Made by a program: the position numbers and the translations under genes. A model generated the notes under the pieces. It saw only the letters and a program-made list of their open reading frames with translations. It did not search any database and had not been told where the DNA came from. A DNA stretch of 64,000 bases from assembly GCA_020744425.1 (NCBI GenBank), contig JAGMUV010000010.1:868001-932000 (forward strand), in the 5' to 3' direction. The stretch is from Dactylonectria macrodidyma (taxonomy: Eukaryota; Ascomycota; Sordariomycetes; Hypocreales; Nectriaceae). Shown here piece after piece: positions 23,361 to 35,388 of the stretch. The first letter of the stretch is position 1; each line of letters starts with the position of its first letter.

Positions 23361-25983
23361 CGTAGGCCCACTCCACCACAAAGGTTTGTCTGTCAGTCTA
23401 TAATCTAACAGCCTTCAAAGTTTCACTCGAATCCTTATTAACCTCCCTCTTTTCAGATTTCTCTACCTCTGTGAGAGTTGAGGAGATTTTGCGGCTAGTT
23501 TCCCTCGGGGCTCTCTCTGACCCTACACTAATGCGGATCACATGACGATGTAGATTATTCTTTTTCATTTCTCCTGGTTCTAGTAACACGCAATTCAAAC
23601 ATATAGGATAGCGAGACTAAAGCTAGTCTCGAGCCTCGGACCTTTTCACAGGTCCAGGTTATTATAGAAGCGCCACGCAGAGACAGGATTGCGGAACACA
23701 ACGCCGAGGTCATCTCTAGATCTACCGTTTTAGCGCTAATGTGTCTCGTACCGAGAATATGTTGATCCAAGAGACGAATAGGTTACTTGAAAAACAGGGA
23801 AATACTGCTAGAGGGTTCCCACAACGCTGAGTGGGTTTTGCATACCCGATCGGCTATTTTGGTCGAGTTTTGCTTGACCGTTGCTACGTCACCAGGGACA
23901 TAGCACACCATCTCCTTCTAAATAGCCACCTAGCTGTGGATCCTGTCGCAGTGACGTGAGTTGGGTCCAACCACGATACTAGGTGGAAAGGAAATGTTAG
24001 TCTTGCGTTGTTGTGTCGTGTTCGGGTACTGAATTCAATATCTGCCACCTGTCACATCCAAAGCACCGCTAAACCATTTTGTCGAGCTGGACAAGATTAT
24101 ATTGACGTATAATAGAATATCAAGGCTAATGAGAGTTGTACGCCGTCTCATCACACGCAACCACGAGGCTAAATTTGTTTGCTAGAGACCGAATTCGCTT
24201 CTGGTTTGGTGACTTGAACTTGAGGTTGCTCAGCAGCTCGCAGAAGAGCGCCGTAATTTGATGATCATTGCTTACCAGCATAGACTCTACGCCGCCCAAT
24301 TCCTCATCATTGCCTCATTGAGAGGAGATGACCTTATCCGTAGACCACATCTTCCGACTTAGGGGATAGAGCTGTCAGAGTTTCAGACCCAGCGAAGGCG
24401 GCGTTCATTCCAGTAGAAAAGACATGCACATCTATTGCCTCGACCTGCTTCACATCGCCTTTCTCTGAAGTAGTCAGCTGCGCGATGCGTGATCGTAAAT
24501 TTTGCTAATCGCTTAGCGTCTGCTGAAGATAGTTAGTGAGTGACAGATTCTAAAATGTCTCTTTCTAGTTGCCGGAGTTTGGAATGAAGAATACTACGAG
24601 TCCGAAGGAAGGAAATACACAATTTCTAAGCAAAACCCCACATTAAGTGTTGTGGTTCCAACACTCGTGTTTATCCAGACACGCACGTCCTAGATCTACC
24701 CTATAGCTATAGGACTAGGCTTAGCCGCCACGCACAAGGATTCTTTCATTAGCCACGATAAGACTTGACGGATTTTCCCTTACATTGTCGGATAGAACTT
24801 GTGGTTTAGACAAAGACGTGTCATCCGTGTGCGAGAATCATGTCATGCTTTCTCCGTGCTACACTCCATACGCAAGTTGAACAATTCAAGGTTGGGCCTA
24901 CCCGCGTATGTAACTTGCCTCTGTATGAAGTAGCAAGTGCAGCTCAACACTACAGAGAGACGTCCGATTCCTGCAGCAAGCCTCAATGTGCTCCAGCGTC
25001 ACATCTAACTGGCGGTGACACCTTCAGAGAGTACCTGCCCTAATACTCTTCAATAATCACCTTCTTTGAGTCTGTTGAGTGGCGAAAAGTTTTTTGGTTA
25101 CAGCAAAATATCCATACACGACGTCAGTGTAACTCTAGCCACCCACCTGAGTGGCTGAAAACGTTCGGCTCGAATGCAACGTTCCAGCTGGATCTGCAGG
25201 GGCGACTTCTCATCGGTCATCCTATGGAGCCAGGAGTACGTTAAAGACAGAGGTAGAATTTCTAGCCATAGCTCCTCGGCTCTTTCTTGATGACATCGTG
25301 ATTATGTCTGGAGCCTCGCTTGTTCATCAGGTCGGCAAATGTTACATATCGCTCAAAAGCAGCAGCTTCGGTAGCATCCGTACAGCAAAGACCGCTAATT
25401 GCATCGCCCCCGAAAAGTCTGGCCCTTGGCTTAAAGGGGCATTACTCGTGCTAAAATGGCTGAACTGCCGATGCTAGTGTGCGCTAAGTCCTATTTTTGG
25501 GTGTCTGAAGTTTACGAGCTGGGGTGTGGATCGCTCTAGATTCCGGGTTGTCCGGCTACCCCGGGTCGACCAGAGCGATCGCTTGCCACACGAGGCGACG
25601 CTGGGCCAATTTGGGGCCAGTTGATTATAGACCTGGTCTAGTGTTGCCCCACAGCTTCTTTACGGTGCCGTGATGCCGGAGCTTCTGATCATCGTACCAG
25701 CTGAGGGTCAGGCGTTGCTCGTAATAGTAATTAACCGGGACAGATTCGTATTGAGAGAAATCAACTCCACCACGGCATACGAAATGGAGACATTGGATTT
25801 CTATATAGAAGCAGAGTGTCAGGACATTCACTCCACTCATCACTCACACACATCTTCATCCAACACTCGCTTCACAGCTCAACTCTCCCATACAAAACCA
25901 CCAAGCCAGCCCTAAACTTTACAACTTCATCAGCCAACTCTTTCGACTCAATAACAAACACACACCCCCAAACAACAGTCACC
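23361..25983. other. Gene-poor stretch and phiA-like upstream region
   Basis: Apart from short frames with no recognisable content, nothing is supported between 23361 and about 25600. The last 200 nt form the promoter and leader of the phiA-like gene: TATATA at 25802-25807, a CT/CA-rich leader, and CACC before the ATG. A perfect 9-nt inverted repeat lies at 25529-25580. Confidence 0.5.
25529..25580. repeat. Short inverted repeat upstream of the phiA-like gene
   Basis: Arms GATCGCTCT (25529-25537) and AGAGCGATC (25572-25580) are perfectly complementary around a 34-nt GC-rich centre that contains CCGGG and CCCCGGG blocks. It could be a regulator site or a transposon end; there is no further support. 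Confidence 0.45.
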
Positions 25984-26547
25984 ATGCAGATCAAGGCTAT
26001 TCTCCTCACTCCGCTCCTCGCCGCTGGCATCGTCTCTGCCGCTCCCCAGAAGTCCAGCCAGTTTGAGGTCATGGCTCTCCGCTCCGCCAGCCCGATTCAC
26101 TTCGCCGGTCTCCAGGCCTCGAAGAGCTTCATCTCCCTAAACCTCGCCAAGCAGGGCGCCTCATGCGACAAGAAGTCGGATAACCACGCTACCTTCAACC
26201 TCATCGACGGCGAGCTCTACCTCTACAAGACCGATAACCCTCCTCAACAGCTCTACGTTGACCGCTCTGGCATGGGCCAGGGAGTCCTTGGCTATACTAC
26301 TGGTGTTCAGCCCATTCCTAAGAATGGCGAGCGCAAGGGCTGGAAGGTCGACAAGAACGGTGACCTCAAATTCAAGGGGGCTGGCTTCATCGCTTGCCCC
26401 AACAGCAAGAAGGCTGGTGGCTCTTGGAGTGTTTGGGTCGATGCTGGTGTTGCCAACCCCGGTGGCAACAAGAACTGCCTTGGCTTCAACGCCCGCACCA
26501 TCAAGATTAAGCATCCCATCGGCTGCGAGTACACCCAGCAGGAGTAA
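25984..26547 (+). CDS. phiA: PhiA-like cell wall protein
   Basis: Small secreted wall protein, 187 aa, single exon. The family (PhiA of Aspergillus) is abundant in developing hyphae and phialides and contributes to wall structure. The N-terminus MQIKAILLTPLLAAGIVSAAP is a clear signal peptide. The mature part starts with FEVMALRSASPIHFA, the family hallmark, and ends with GFNARTIKI before GCEYTQQE. Cys residues in the mature part suggest disulfides. Codon use is strongly biased to C-ending codons and the start context is CACCATG, both typical of highly expressed fungal genes and unlike the neighbouring decayed DNA. The gene stands alone on the plus strand with a TATA-like element 177 nt upstream of the start codon. 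Confidence 0.88.
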   Translation: MQIKAILLTPLLAAGIVSAAPQKSSQFEVMALRSASPIHFAGLQASKSFISLNLAKQGASCDKKSDNHATFNLIDGELYLYKTDNPPQQLYVDRSGMGQGVLGYTTGVQPIPKNGERKGWKVDKNGDLKFKGAGFIACPNSKKAGGSWSVWVDAGVANPGGNKNCLGFNARTIKIKHPIGCEYTQQE

Positions 26548-28987
26548 AGTTTATTAGGTCAAGGGCTTTGGAATGGCACTACCAAGGTAGTCTTTGTTTT
26601 GACATATCCCAATCATTACTGAGATGTGGATGGCATTTGTTTTTTTGAACTTAGGAGAGCTGTTTAAATTGGAGTTGGTATGGCGATTAATACAGGTTTA
26701 TATATACATAGTGAAATTAATCTACGAATATAATTGAGGAGATCTATCGTGGCTATATTATGACAATTTATTGCCCACTATTACTACTTGCTGCGTCTGC
26801 CCAACTTCCAGTTGATGATTCGAAGACTCGTCTAACCATAACCCTAACCATGCTGGTCCTGAATCGGAGCGCTGCATGCGACACAGGAATCAGTTCCATA
26901 TGGATACCCCAGAACTCAACACCAGCTTACGGTGCGCCCGCTCAACTCATTGCGACGCAGCGATATCAGCATAGTGTCAATATACCGGCAACATCTTGAA
27001 GTTGGGCTTGCCGTGGCTGCAATGGACACTCAATTCAGATGCGCCGATGCGGGTCGCTGGGAGCAGGTGGGCTTTTCGAAACCAAGCTCTCGTAGTGCTA
27101 GCTGCGTCTAGCCGCGCGAGCACCGCAATAGAAATCGCTTGTCCGTAGAGAATGAAGGCTGTAGTGGCGGCCGTGAGGCATTGATTGCTCGGTGGTTCAA
27201 GTTTGCCTAGCTCTAAGGAGTACGTGAGCCATCGTCCCAAGCTGGTACTTCCGTCAGAGTCAACCATATGGGGGAGATTCGATCGATATGATCTCTGGCA
27301 TGATGATCAGATCCAATCACTTAGCAGCTCTAAGCGACCCGGCATCATGGCAGCGTAAGTGGTGCGTCTGGCCGAACCGAAGAGGTGAAGAACTCGTCTC
27401 ACTTACGGTGGAAGGCACACCATTACAACAGAAATTAAACAATAGAGGAGGACAACTTCATTATCCATGCTTGTCACGATATTGAGATGAATTGATAACA
27501 AATCAAGAAGCGTTTTACTGATCTGTTTGATTGCAAGCTTGAGGTAATTACTTTTTAAAGGCCTCCAAGCGCGGTACCATCGTATGAGACAGCACATCCC
27601 ATATTGAGACGAGAATTGCTAGCTACGTTTTAACAACGAGGACGACTCGGAGTGCTGTCAGGTTGTCACTGAGACAGCGAGCCCGAGACGATTGAGACAA
27701 TCCCCCGCGTTGCTGCGTCTCAGACAACGGTTCCCTGAGGCTAGGGTTAGGGTTGACAGGTAGAGTCGATCCGACCCTGTGCTCAAGATGAGAGTTTAAA
27801 CCTAGGATAGTTGCCTACATTGTTCCCCAACGTTAGGAGCAAATATAAACTCAACAGCAAGATAAAAACCACCGCATCACTGACAACACCAGGATCAGAA
27901 GCGAAGCAAGCAGCTAGAATGAGCGAGACACGAATAGGAGCGAACAACAACCACACAGCATAATCTCCTGGTGAAAGGACGAATGCTTCTACAATTAAGT
28001 TTAGTGAAATGCGGTGTCATTCCAAAATCAATACACTATGTACCTGAATCTGCTGGCATGCTTGAGGCAGTTGAGCAGAGTTAGAATACGACAAGGAAGC
28101 GACAACAGGAGATATGGACTCAATATCAATCAAGTGAGTTGGGTGGATTAGATGTACATGACTCATTGAAACTAAGGCAATGCCATCAATTCAAACCCAT
28201 CGTCATTCTGCTGCACATCAGTGAATAGGCACTACAATTGAGCTGGTGCGATGTAGGTTTGTGATTTTGAACATCGCATATGTTATGACTCTTCTACTGT
28301 CCTCTCCGGGAAATAACCTCTTTAATCATCAAGACGCGCGGCCTGTTTGAGGAAATTTCGCAGTGAGAACAAGTGATTATTACAAATTGGCTCGTATAAG
28401 GCGGGTATGTGTCGATGTTGTTGTGATTGCGAACACAGGGATTATAACGATTATGTACTCGATCGCAGTGACCAGTTCCGCTGACTAGTAATCACTACCA
28501 TGATGCTGGTATCTGGTAGTTCATGGCGCCGCATATCGTGACATAAGGGAGAGAGGCAATACTAAACAATGCCGTTGTGGTGCTGCCGCCGGTACGCTCC
28601 GCATCAACAATTTACCCCGATTTCCGAACTGTCCCAGCTGCGATCTCCCAATACCAGGTTCTGACAATGGATCCTATCGTGCCGAGCAATAATGTGGGCG
28701 TCAAATCTGTTGATTTAAATCTATTGACTATGGGAACCCTTAAGCCTTCTGCCGGCAGATCAACTCTTGTCTTAGATACCTTGAAAACACCTCCCAACTG
28801 TCATCATGAATCCCAGCGATCTCAATTCCCCCGACTTTCTCCGATACATCTTAGCATGCTGCCAATCTAAATACCAAAACTATTGGCCACAGACGAGGAA
28901 TTGGTTTTTCAGCTGCAAGTCAGATCACCGGTTCTATCGTCGAAGGAGCAACGGTCCGGGTTGTATGTATAAGACAGCTAGACTCGG
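26548..28987. other. Intergenic stretch without a supported gene
   Basis: The AT-rich 3' flank of the phiA-like gene leads into anonymous sequence. A 96-codon minus-strand frame (27267-26977, with RWLTYSLELGKLEPPSNQCL) and a 97-codon plus-strand frame at 28577 are the longest; neither has recognisable motifs or a convincing start. A short telomere-like AGGGTTAGGGTT lies near 27742-27754. Confidence 0.4.
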
Positions 28988-29775
28988 TCAGTTGATGTGC
29001 ACATATTGTATTTTGATTGGTGTTAAGGGGGAACTTGCATTGATGTAACCTCCTTCACTGTCTGTAAAGAACTGATTTGGTCCCTCAATAAACATACAGT
29101 CATAACTAGAGGGATTTGAGGTTAGCGGCTGCCTTGATTCATCTCCAGACTTGGGCATTGGAGGAACGTACTCAGTGTTCAAGAGGCCAAGTTCGAACTT
29201 GGCCGATACCAGTCCGTCGATCTTCGCTGGATCGGCCAGGCGATACCCCTTGTTATAGCAGGCTGCGGCAGGGAACCTGGTATAGTCCGGGTTTCGATCC
29301 CACATCTCCTGGGTGGTCTTCTTGGTGAAAGCCTCCCGGGCCTGTAGACGGGCTTGTTAGTGGCTTCTTCAAAGGATCTATACGGAACAATAAGTGACAA
29401 GCACGGCATACCTCATTCCACTCGCCTAGGTTTTTGATTGTCTCCGCTCCAATCTCGATGGCGATCTTAGCGACAATGCTCGCAGCGGCAGTGCCGACGA
29501 TCCCTACGACAACAACTGGCACCGCACGCCGAACAAGCTTTGTACTGGCAACTGGCTCCGGTTCAATGATGAAAGTACCATCGTCCCCCTATCCAGAGGT
29601 TAGTCGTTGAACGGTTGGAAAGGGCATACTTCGGACTTGCCTTTCTCCCTGTTAAAGTGTTCTGTTGAGAGGCAGGAATTGACGGATTGACATCGCCAGC
29701 GGCAGGGACTGGAGTGCTGTTTGCAGGTCCACCCAAGATGGCGGTACAGTAGATGGCGGCAGTGATAAAACGCAT
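28988..29775 (-). CDS. Secreted protein with DUF7888-like domain
   Basis: Predicted small secreted protein of unknown function, 199 aa. Exons 29775-29641, 29588-29412, 29341-29172 and 29105-28988 sum to 600 nt. The first intron is best explained as GC-AG (donor AAG then GCAAGT, 52 nt, CTAAC near its 3' end): no GT donor joins the two coding frames, and without splicing the frame ends at once. The signal peptide is MRFITAAIYCTAILGGPANS, followed by a Pro/Ser-rich pro-region and a VRR processing-like site. A hydrophobic VVVVGIVGTAAASIVAKIAI segment leads into TIKNLGEWNEAREAFTKKTT and MWDRNPDYTRFPAAACYNKGY, the pattern I associate with DUF7888. Such proteins are found in plant- and insect-associated fungi; any role in host interaction is inference. 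Confidence 0.72.
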
Positions 29776-32735
29776 GATTGATGAAAAGTCTTCCAGTCTT
29801 AATCAGCAAGTAGATATGAGTATTGGATGTTAACTTGATGCTCTTGACTGTGTGATGGGTAGTTCCATATTCAGATTGAGATGCCCATAGCATTTATATA
29901 TTTCTTTGGGGGCTGTATTCCACGTTTTCAATGTAACCAGATAAACTTCCATCGTGAAAAGTTTCCCTTGTCATCTCGACTGTTGGTCCATGGTGCGACG
30001 TCAGGATGCTCATGCCTTTTGATGATACGTCAATGCAATAAACCAGTAAGAACAGGGATTCTGACGTTAAAACGATGACCCTTTCCTTTTTTAGCTATTA
30101 GGTTAACTATTAGGCTAGAGTTTATTCATCAAGTAGTATGTATTAAAGTTAAGCATAATGGTTTGATGTATCATGTGCCGCTTATTCTGATGTAGACTGG
30201 TGTTACAGAACCGGGTGGGCCCCGCTTATAAAGATAGTCTTTGGTGTCTCTAACTGATGAGGTTTCAAGATGTAAGAATTGAGTCATTTGGGTCGTACGA
30301 AAAAATACGAGAAACTGCTCGCTACCGATTTGTCATAAAACCTTACTTGTGCACGTGGAACTGAAAGTCAAAAGATTGGAGCAACAAAGCGGCCATGTGC
30401 CGCTCTGAAACCCATTGCATCCCGATTGGGCAATTGGACTATCTTTAGACTGTACCCTCATTCTGCTGAACTCCTAAGCGCTGCGGTCTACGCTCACAGT
30501 CCGCTGCCGCAGCATTTCATGCTTTAATCTTGGCACGTCCATTACTTCCTTCCTCATTCTCTTTAGTCCCCATTACCGTTACCCCTTAACTGGCCATTTT
30601 GGGTGATTTTTGGGATGCTTCCTGCCGGTAATAGCCCGCTCTTCAACACCCTCAGCGGAACTCTGCAAGGGTGATTGGAGGGGCCCTGGTTGGTAGCTAG
30701 GGGAGCGACAGCGAGAGACTCTTGGAGCCACGCGGACACAACAGGGTGAGGGACGTAGGTACGCGGGCTTTCCTCCAACGCGGTGCATTCCTGGTTTCGA
30801 CATCACCTATCAGACGGGATGGTTTAGGGCGAATAGTTTGATGACGTTGGAAGGTCCTATCTTCTCCATCTGTGCATTAGGTAGGCGAGCCAGCTATTTA
30901 CCCCAAGGGATCTAGCTTGTCGGATACCCTTGGGTCAATGGTGCTCTTGGGAGCCGACAATCTACGGTGTTGAGGTTGATCAAGGTTGAAGTCCAATCTA
31001 GGTCAGATCTGAACCACTGTTCGGATCCGGACCTATTTGTCTGCCATTACTGAGGGCCCAAGATTCATTGTTGATCCCAGAGAAAGTATATAAAACGTCG
31101 TGTATGGATATATAATGTGTTGTGGTTGAGTGTCCCAGAACGTGAGGTCCTTCGAGAGGGTGGAACTGAGGCTCAATCACGATTCGATGTAGTGTGCAGG
31201 GTCCCCTGAGAATACGTAACAAGGAATTTGTCAGATTCTGATGCGGCGCGAGGGAATATCAAGAAAGACAAGCTCCTCGGTGTCACATTTTAGTTGCAAA
31301 GAGAAAGGCGGGAGGCAGAGAGAAGAAGGATTCTAGTCCCTAGTCCCATTTTCGGGCCCCTTCTTTTTGGCCCCTCTAGCCAAATTCGAACTAACTGCCT
31401 CCTCTATTGAGACCACCACATTAAAACATCGGTTCCTTCAACTGACTGCGGCCGAGATTGTCTTCGATTACACCATCCTAGAATATTGGGGTATTTTCAA
31501 GCATATCAGCCTCACGACATCATAACAGCATTTTTGCCGAAGGAGAAGTAGTGTTGGCACAAGTGTATGGCGCCACGTATATACTCTCTACAGGAATTCC
31601 TCGCTATTCTTCGCCTGGTGCCTGCGCTTCATTTTGATGTCTGCTTAACCGGCCGCGGCCACAGCAGCCCTGTCGCAGGGGTGGAGTCTAACAAGGTAGA
31701 TTTGGGCGCACAGACACAGCGCAATAGGGGCTTCAGACTTGTGGCGGACTGGCAAGTGGAGGCGAGCAACCTGAAATCTAAGAAGTCCTCTTTTCAGCTC
31801 GGCGAGTCATTTTGGGGTGGTAAATGTAACCCACTACCCGAGACAAAAGAGAGCGTCTTCTGCCTGACTCAGAGTAAAGATACCTCCAGTCTCAGCAGGA
31901 ATCATTGGCTGTATGCCCTAGGATCTCGCCTCACTTCTCGGGTGACACGGAAGGTCGCATTTGTGGGCAGTTCAAAGTGTATGACTTACCCCACACACCA
32001 TGTCAGCATCGTGTCCCCCTGATTGCTACAACCGACTAATCCGTGGATGATCTACACCATCTGTGTCCTTGACTGCCGTTACGATGGTGGAGCCGGGGTG
32101 ATATCTGCTTTGAAATAGCTTAGCTCTGTCAATTTGGAGAAGTCCCAAAGGTGATCCACATGCGCGACAACAGTCGAGGAGATTCGTCCTCGATGAAGTA
32201 AAACACTTGCTGCCACATTGCAAATTGTGCATTCTGTCTTGCTTTACACAAAGACAAAGACTGACGAGCTGCGAACGTATGGCGGCGGCCAAGGTGGATA
32301 AAATCGGCATGATGCGGTATTCTCTCAACCAATATTGCCGAAAATGCATCTACATTAACCGACTACTGCCTGATACTCAAACCTGCAGCCACGTCAGAAC
32401 ACACATGCACTTTGCTAGCTGAATTGCACATTGTCCTTGCCGAGCTGTACAATACGTTTGAAAGAGTATTGATCGCCTATCAGTGACCGCATCGCCCTGT
32501 TTAGGAGATTCAAGATACGCATCCTGACGTGGCATTGTGTTAGGGAGGGGACGTCATTCCGTTGCGACGGCCTGATTCGAAGCCTGACCAAGATAGCGCT
32601 TCCGCGACTGCTATGTTAGGCCAGGAAGCCCTCCCTCCTTTCCATCCCCTCTCTTCTCTCGTTCTCCTCGCCATCGTTCATCCTGCCCTCCCTTTGTCTC
32701 TGGGTAATCGCCAACAGGTGCTAATACACTACTGG
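29776..32735. other. Long stretch with no supported gene
   Basis: About 3 kb without a recognisable gene. The longest frame (151 codons, plus, 31567-32022) has an ATG but no motif, no intron-extended continuation and non-coding-like composition. Nothing else is seen. Confidence 0.45.
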
Positions 32736-33010
32736 ATGATGGCAAACGCCGTGAAATGTCGAATTAGTGGCTGCAGCTATCTCCGGCTTCACTACGACAC
32801 AAAAGTCTCACCATGGTGTCAATACCGTAAGTTTCTCCGTGTTAGCCGATTGCCCTATTCTCCAAGTTCTGTCTGTGCCCGTTAGTAATGCTAACCGCGT
32901 GCTTGTTCTGCAATACACTAGACACTTGTCCTCACTGCACCAACCGATATAAAAGCCGTTCTGCCAATGGGTGTTCGGCTTGCAAAGGCGATGATTGTGT
33001 CGTCATGTGA
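32736..33010 (+). CDS. Possible small Cys-rich protein (59 aa), spliced
   Basis: Two exons, 32736-32826 and 32922-33010, with a 95-nt GT-AG intron (GTAAGT donor) sum to 180 nt. The product has nine Cys and two His arranged as CRISGC, then PWCQYHTCPHC, then GCSAC and a final C. The regular C-x4-C ... C-x2-H-x-C-x2-C spacing resembles short fungal zinc-binding proteins. There is no signal peptide with this start; an in-frame upstream extension without ATG also exists. I do not recognise the family, and the gene may be truncated or non-coding. The support is the conserved-looking Cys spacing that appears only after splicing. Confidence 0.4.
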
Positions 33011-35388
33011 AGCTAGTAACAGTAACACCTTGTGCCGCCATCGATCGGATACCCGGACGACAATCTACCACGCTTGTGGAGAACAATTAACGCGCCAGCT
33101 CAAGAAAAACAGAGCATGCAACGCGCTTTTACTATTTCTACGAGGTAAAAGGCTGTTCGAGTCTATGTTATTCTGTTACTATGGCCGGATCAGGGTCTGA
33201 GCTTGACTGGAATGGTGTCTTGTCCACGATACGAAGGCTTGCAAGAGAGACAATACACGAATGGTGAGGTCTGGTATCAAAACACAGCGAGAACACATGT
33301 AGTCAGCGTTAAGACACACTTAAACTGACAAGCCCATTGAGTCAGTCTTGAGATACCACAATTTAGCCATGGAAATTGCAGCGAGGTCAATAAATAGACT
33401 GTTAAACTTGCGACGTGGGCCAGAGGATCAGGACACAAGCAATCGTATGAGCATTTCTCACGGTAGCAATAAACGTAACAGAAGCAGAGGCGAATACCGC
33501 CAACTCATAAGTGCGTTTCTGGCTTGATCTCCACACCCTGCTAACGACCAGCTGACTCCACAACGCTACGTCCCCTATCCGAAAGCTCAGAAAATATAAT
33601 CGCTCAGCTTTTCACGAGCTGGTAGTAGTACTTAAGGAGATACCGATGGAAGAGGTAGAAATGGTTAATCTATTCACACCAGCACCTTGGGCAGAATGCG
33701 CATAAACTATCGTTGTCATAAGGACAAGAGAGTGATGGGACAAGCAGGTGTTTACTGGGCAATACGGGAGCAATTTCCTTGTACACCTAGTATTTTAATG
33801 GAACGCGAAACTGGCGACGATGCTTTACGTATTGAGGCAATTTGCTGACCTGATATACCGAAGCGCCGCACTGTTGAAGAGCAACAAAGCTGCCGTGCTT
33901 TGTACGATCCGAAATCCCCGGCAACACTCCGGTGAGGAATATGTTTCATGCATGTACGATTTCATCGTCCACGTTAAAAGGTAATGGAAATTCGGTAATT
34001 GTCATATGAATTCCCAGCAGTGCTAAACACAGGCTCCTAGAGGCTACTAAAGAAGAGACGCGGGATGCAATCCGTTACAATGCCATTCCAGCTCTGAAGG
34101 TTCTCGAAATGCGATCAACAACCCTTAGAATGGCTTGATTGAACTAGTATGCTAGCAAACAGTTCCCAAACAACGTCAAAAAGATCTTGAAGGCAGCTGA
34201 TACTGCACTACCAAGTAAGCGCGCCCGACAATATACAATGGCTTGTCATGGAAAGAAGCCAGCGAGCTTGCGCAGCTCAGAAGGGGGAAGTGTGAAGCAA
34301 ACGGCACGCCATTACACCGTCAAACGGAATAAATAAGCTATTAGCACTGTGGCAGGAGGATTGATCATTCCCTTTCTGCAGTAGCGGCAACTCAGTCAAG
34401 TATGCACGATGATAGCAACCTTGCAGTAAGTAATCCGCTGGTTTGAAGACTATGCAAACCCATCTTCGGAGGAACGCCATGTCAGCCAATTAGGAACTTA
34501 CACCTCTAGAAAACCACTCTGTGCCCTCCTCTGCAACCAGAAAGCACGGTCGAATTAACTACGTAACTTGGATTCGCACTGTCTGACTTGGCGCTAAGAT
34601 CGCAGCTCAGCACGGTGCCAGCACTCGAGAGCGCGACTTCTCGTGCCTGCGCTCACGGGCCAATGAAATGGTGCAACACTTGGAGACACGTTTTGGATGG
34701 ATGACATACAAAAGGTACCAAATGGCCTTATGTGGCTCTGGATCTGTGGCTGTCTGACTGTCTGTGGCTGTCTGTGGCTGTCTGTGGCTGTCTGTGGCTC
34801 TGTGGCTTTCCCCCCCCCCCCATCCCTTTGCAACAGCTAAGGCATACTGGTCGTACCGATCCACTTTATTCTCCACTATCCTGTCTCTATCGAAGAACAA
34901 AAGCGAATACTGCCTGCTAGCTGTGAGTGCGATGTTGCGATTAGTACTCTGAGATGGTGAGGAGACTTCTATCCTAACCCAATTTCAGTGACATATGATG
35001 TATCCAATATTCAGCGTATCATAATAGCTAAAAAAGCAAAATCAGTGGATCGGTACGGCCAGTATGCCTTAACTGTTGCAAAGGGATACCCCGCCCGCCA
35101 CGAAATGATGTCCCACTCCGTTGCCTCGCCAAAGCTTTAGTCATGGCACACCAAAACAAAGCATCCTCATACATCATTTCATCATGGCCATCGCCCAGAC
35201 TCGACGAAACTCAGCAATTAGTATGAATTGACGCTATGACCGATTACTAGAGAGTCCTCGATTGGATCGAAACATTGCCCGGTTCTCCCGAAGAATCTTC
35301 ACTGCGACAGCGGTTAACAATCTCTCCGGGTCGCGTCAGTAAACAAAAAACATTCTAAGAACCTAGCCCGCCGCCGACCGAAGAGAAT
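33011..35388. other. Gene-poor stretch with a minisatellite
   Basis: No credible coding region. The only structured element is the TGTCTGTGGC minisatellite near 34745-34807, which ends in a run of C. Confidence 0.5.
34745..34807 (+). repeat. Minisatellite, unit TGTCTGTGGC
   Basis: About five to six tandem 10-nt units (some shortened to TGTGGCTC) followed by a poly-C run. Probably variable between strains; the overlapping short reading frames are artefacts of the repeat. Confidence 0.85.

Noticed and set aside
27742..27754. Telomere-like AGGGTTAGGGTT
   Set aside because: Only two units, flanked by ordinary sequence; not evidence of a telomere or fusion.
31567..32022. 151-codon ORF with ATG in gene-poor DNA
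   Set aside because: No recognisable domain, no signal peptide, mixed composition; chance frame is more likely.
34594..34952. Several overlapping frames on both strands with repeats in the protein
   Set aside because: They arise from the TGTCTGTGGC minisatellite being open in many frames.
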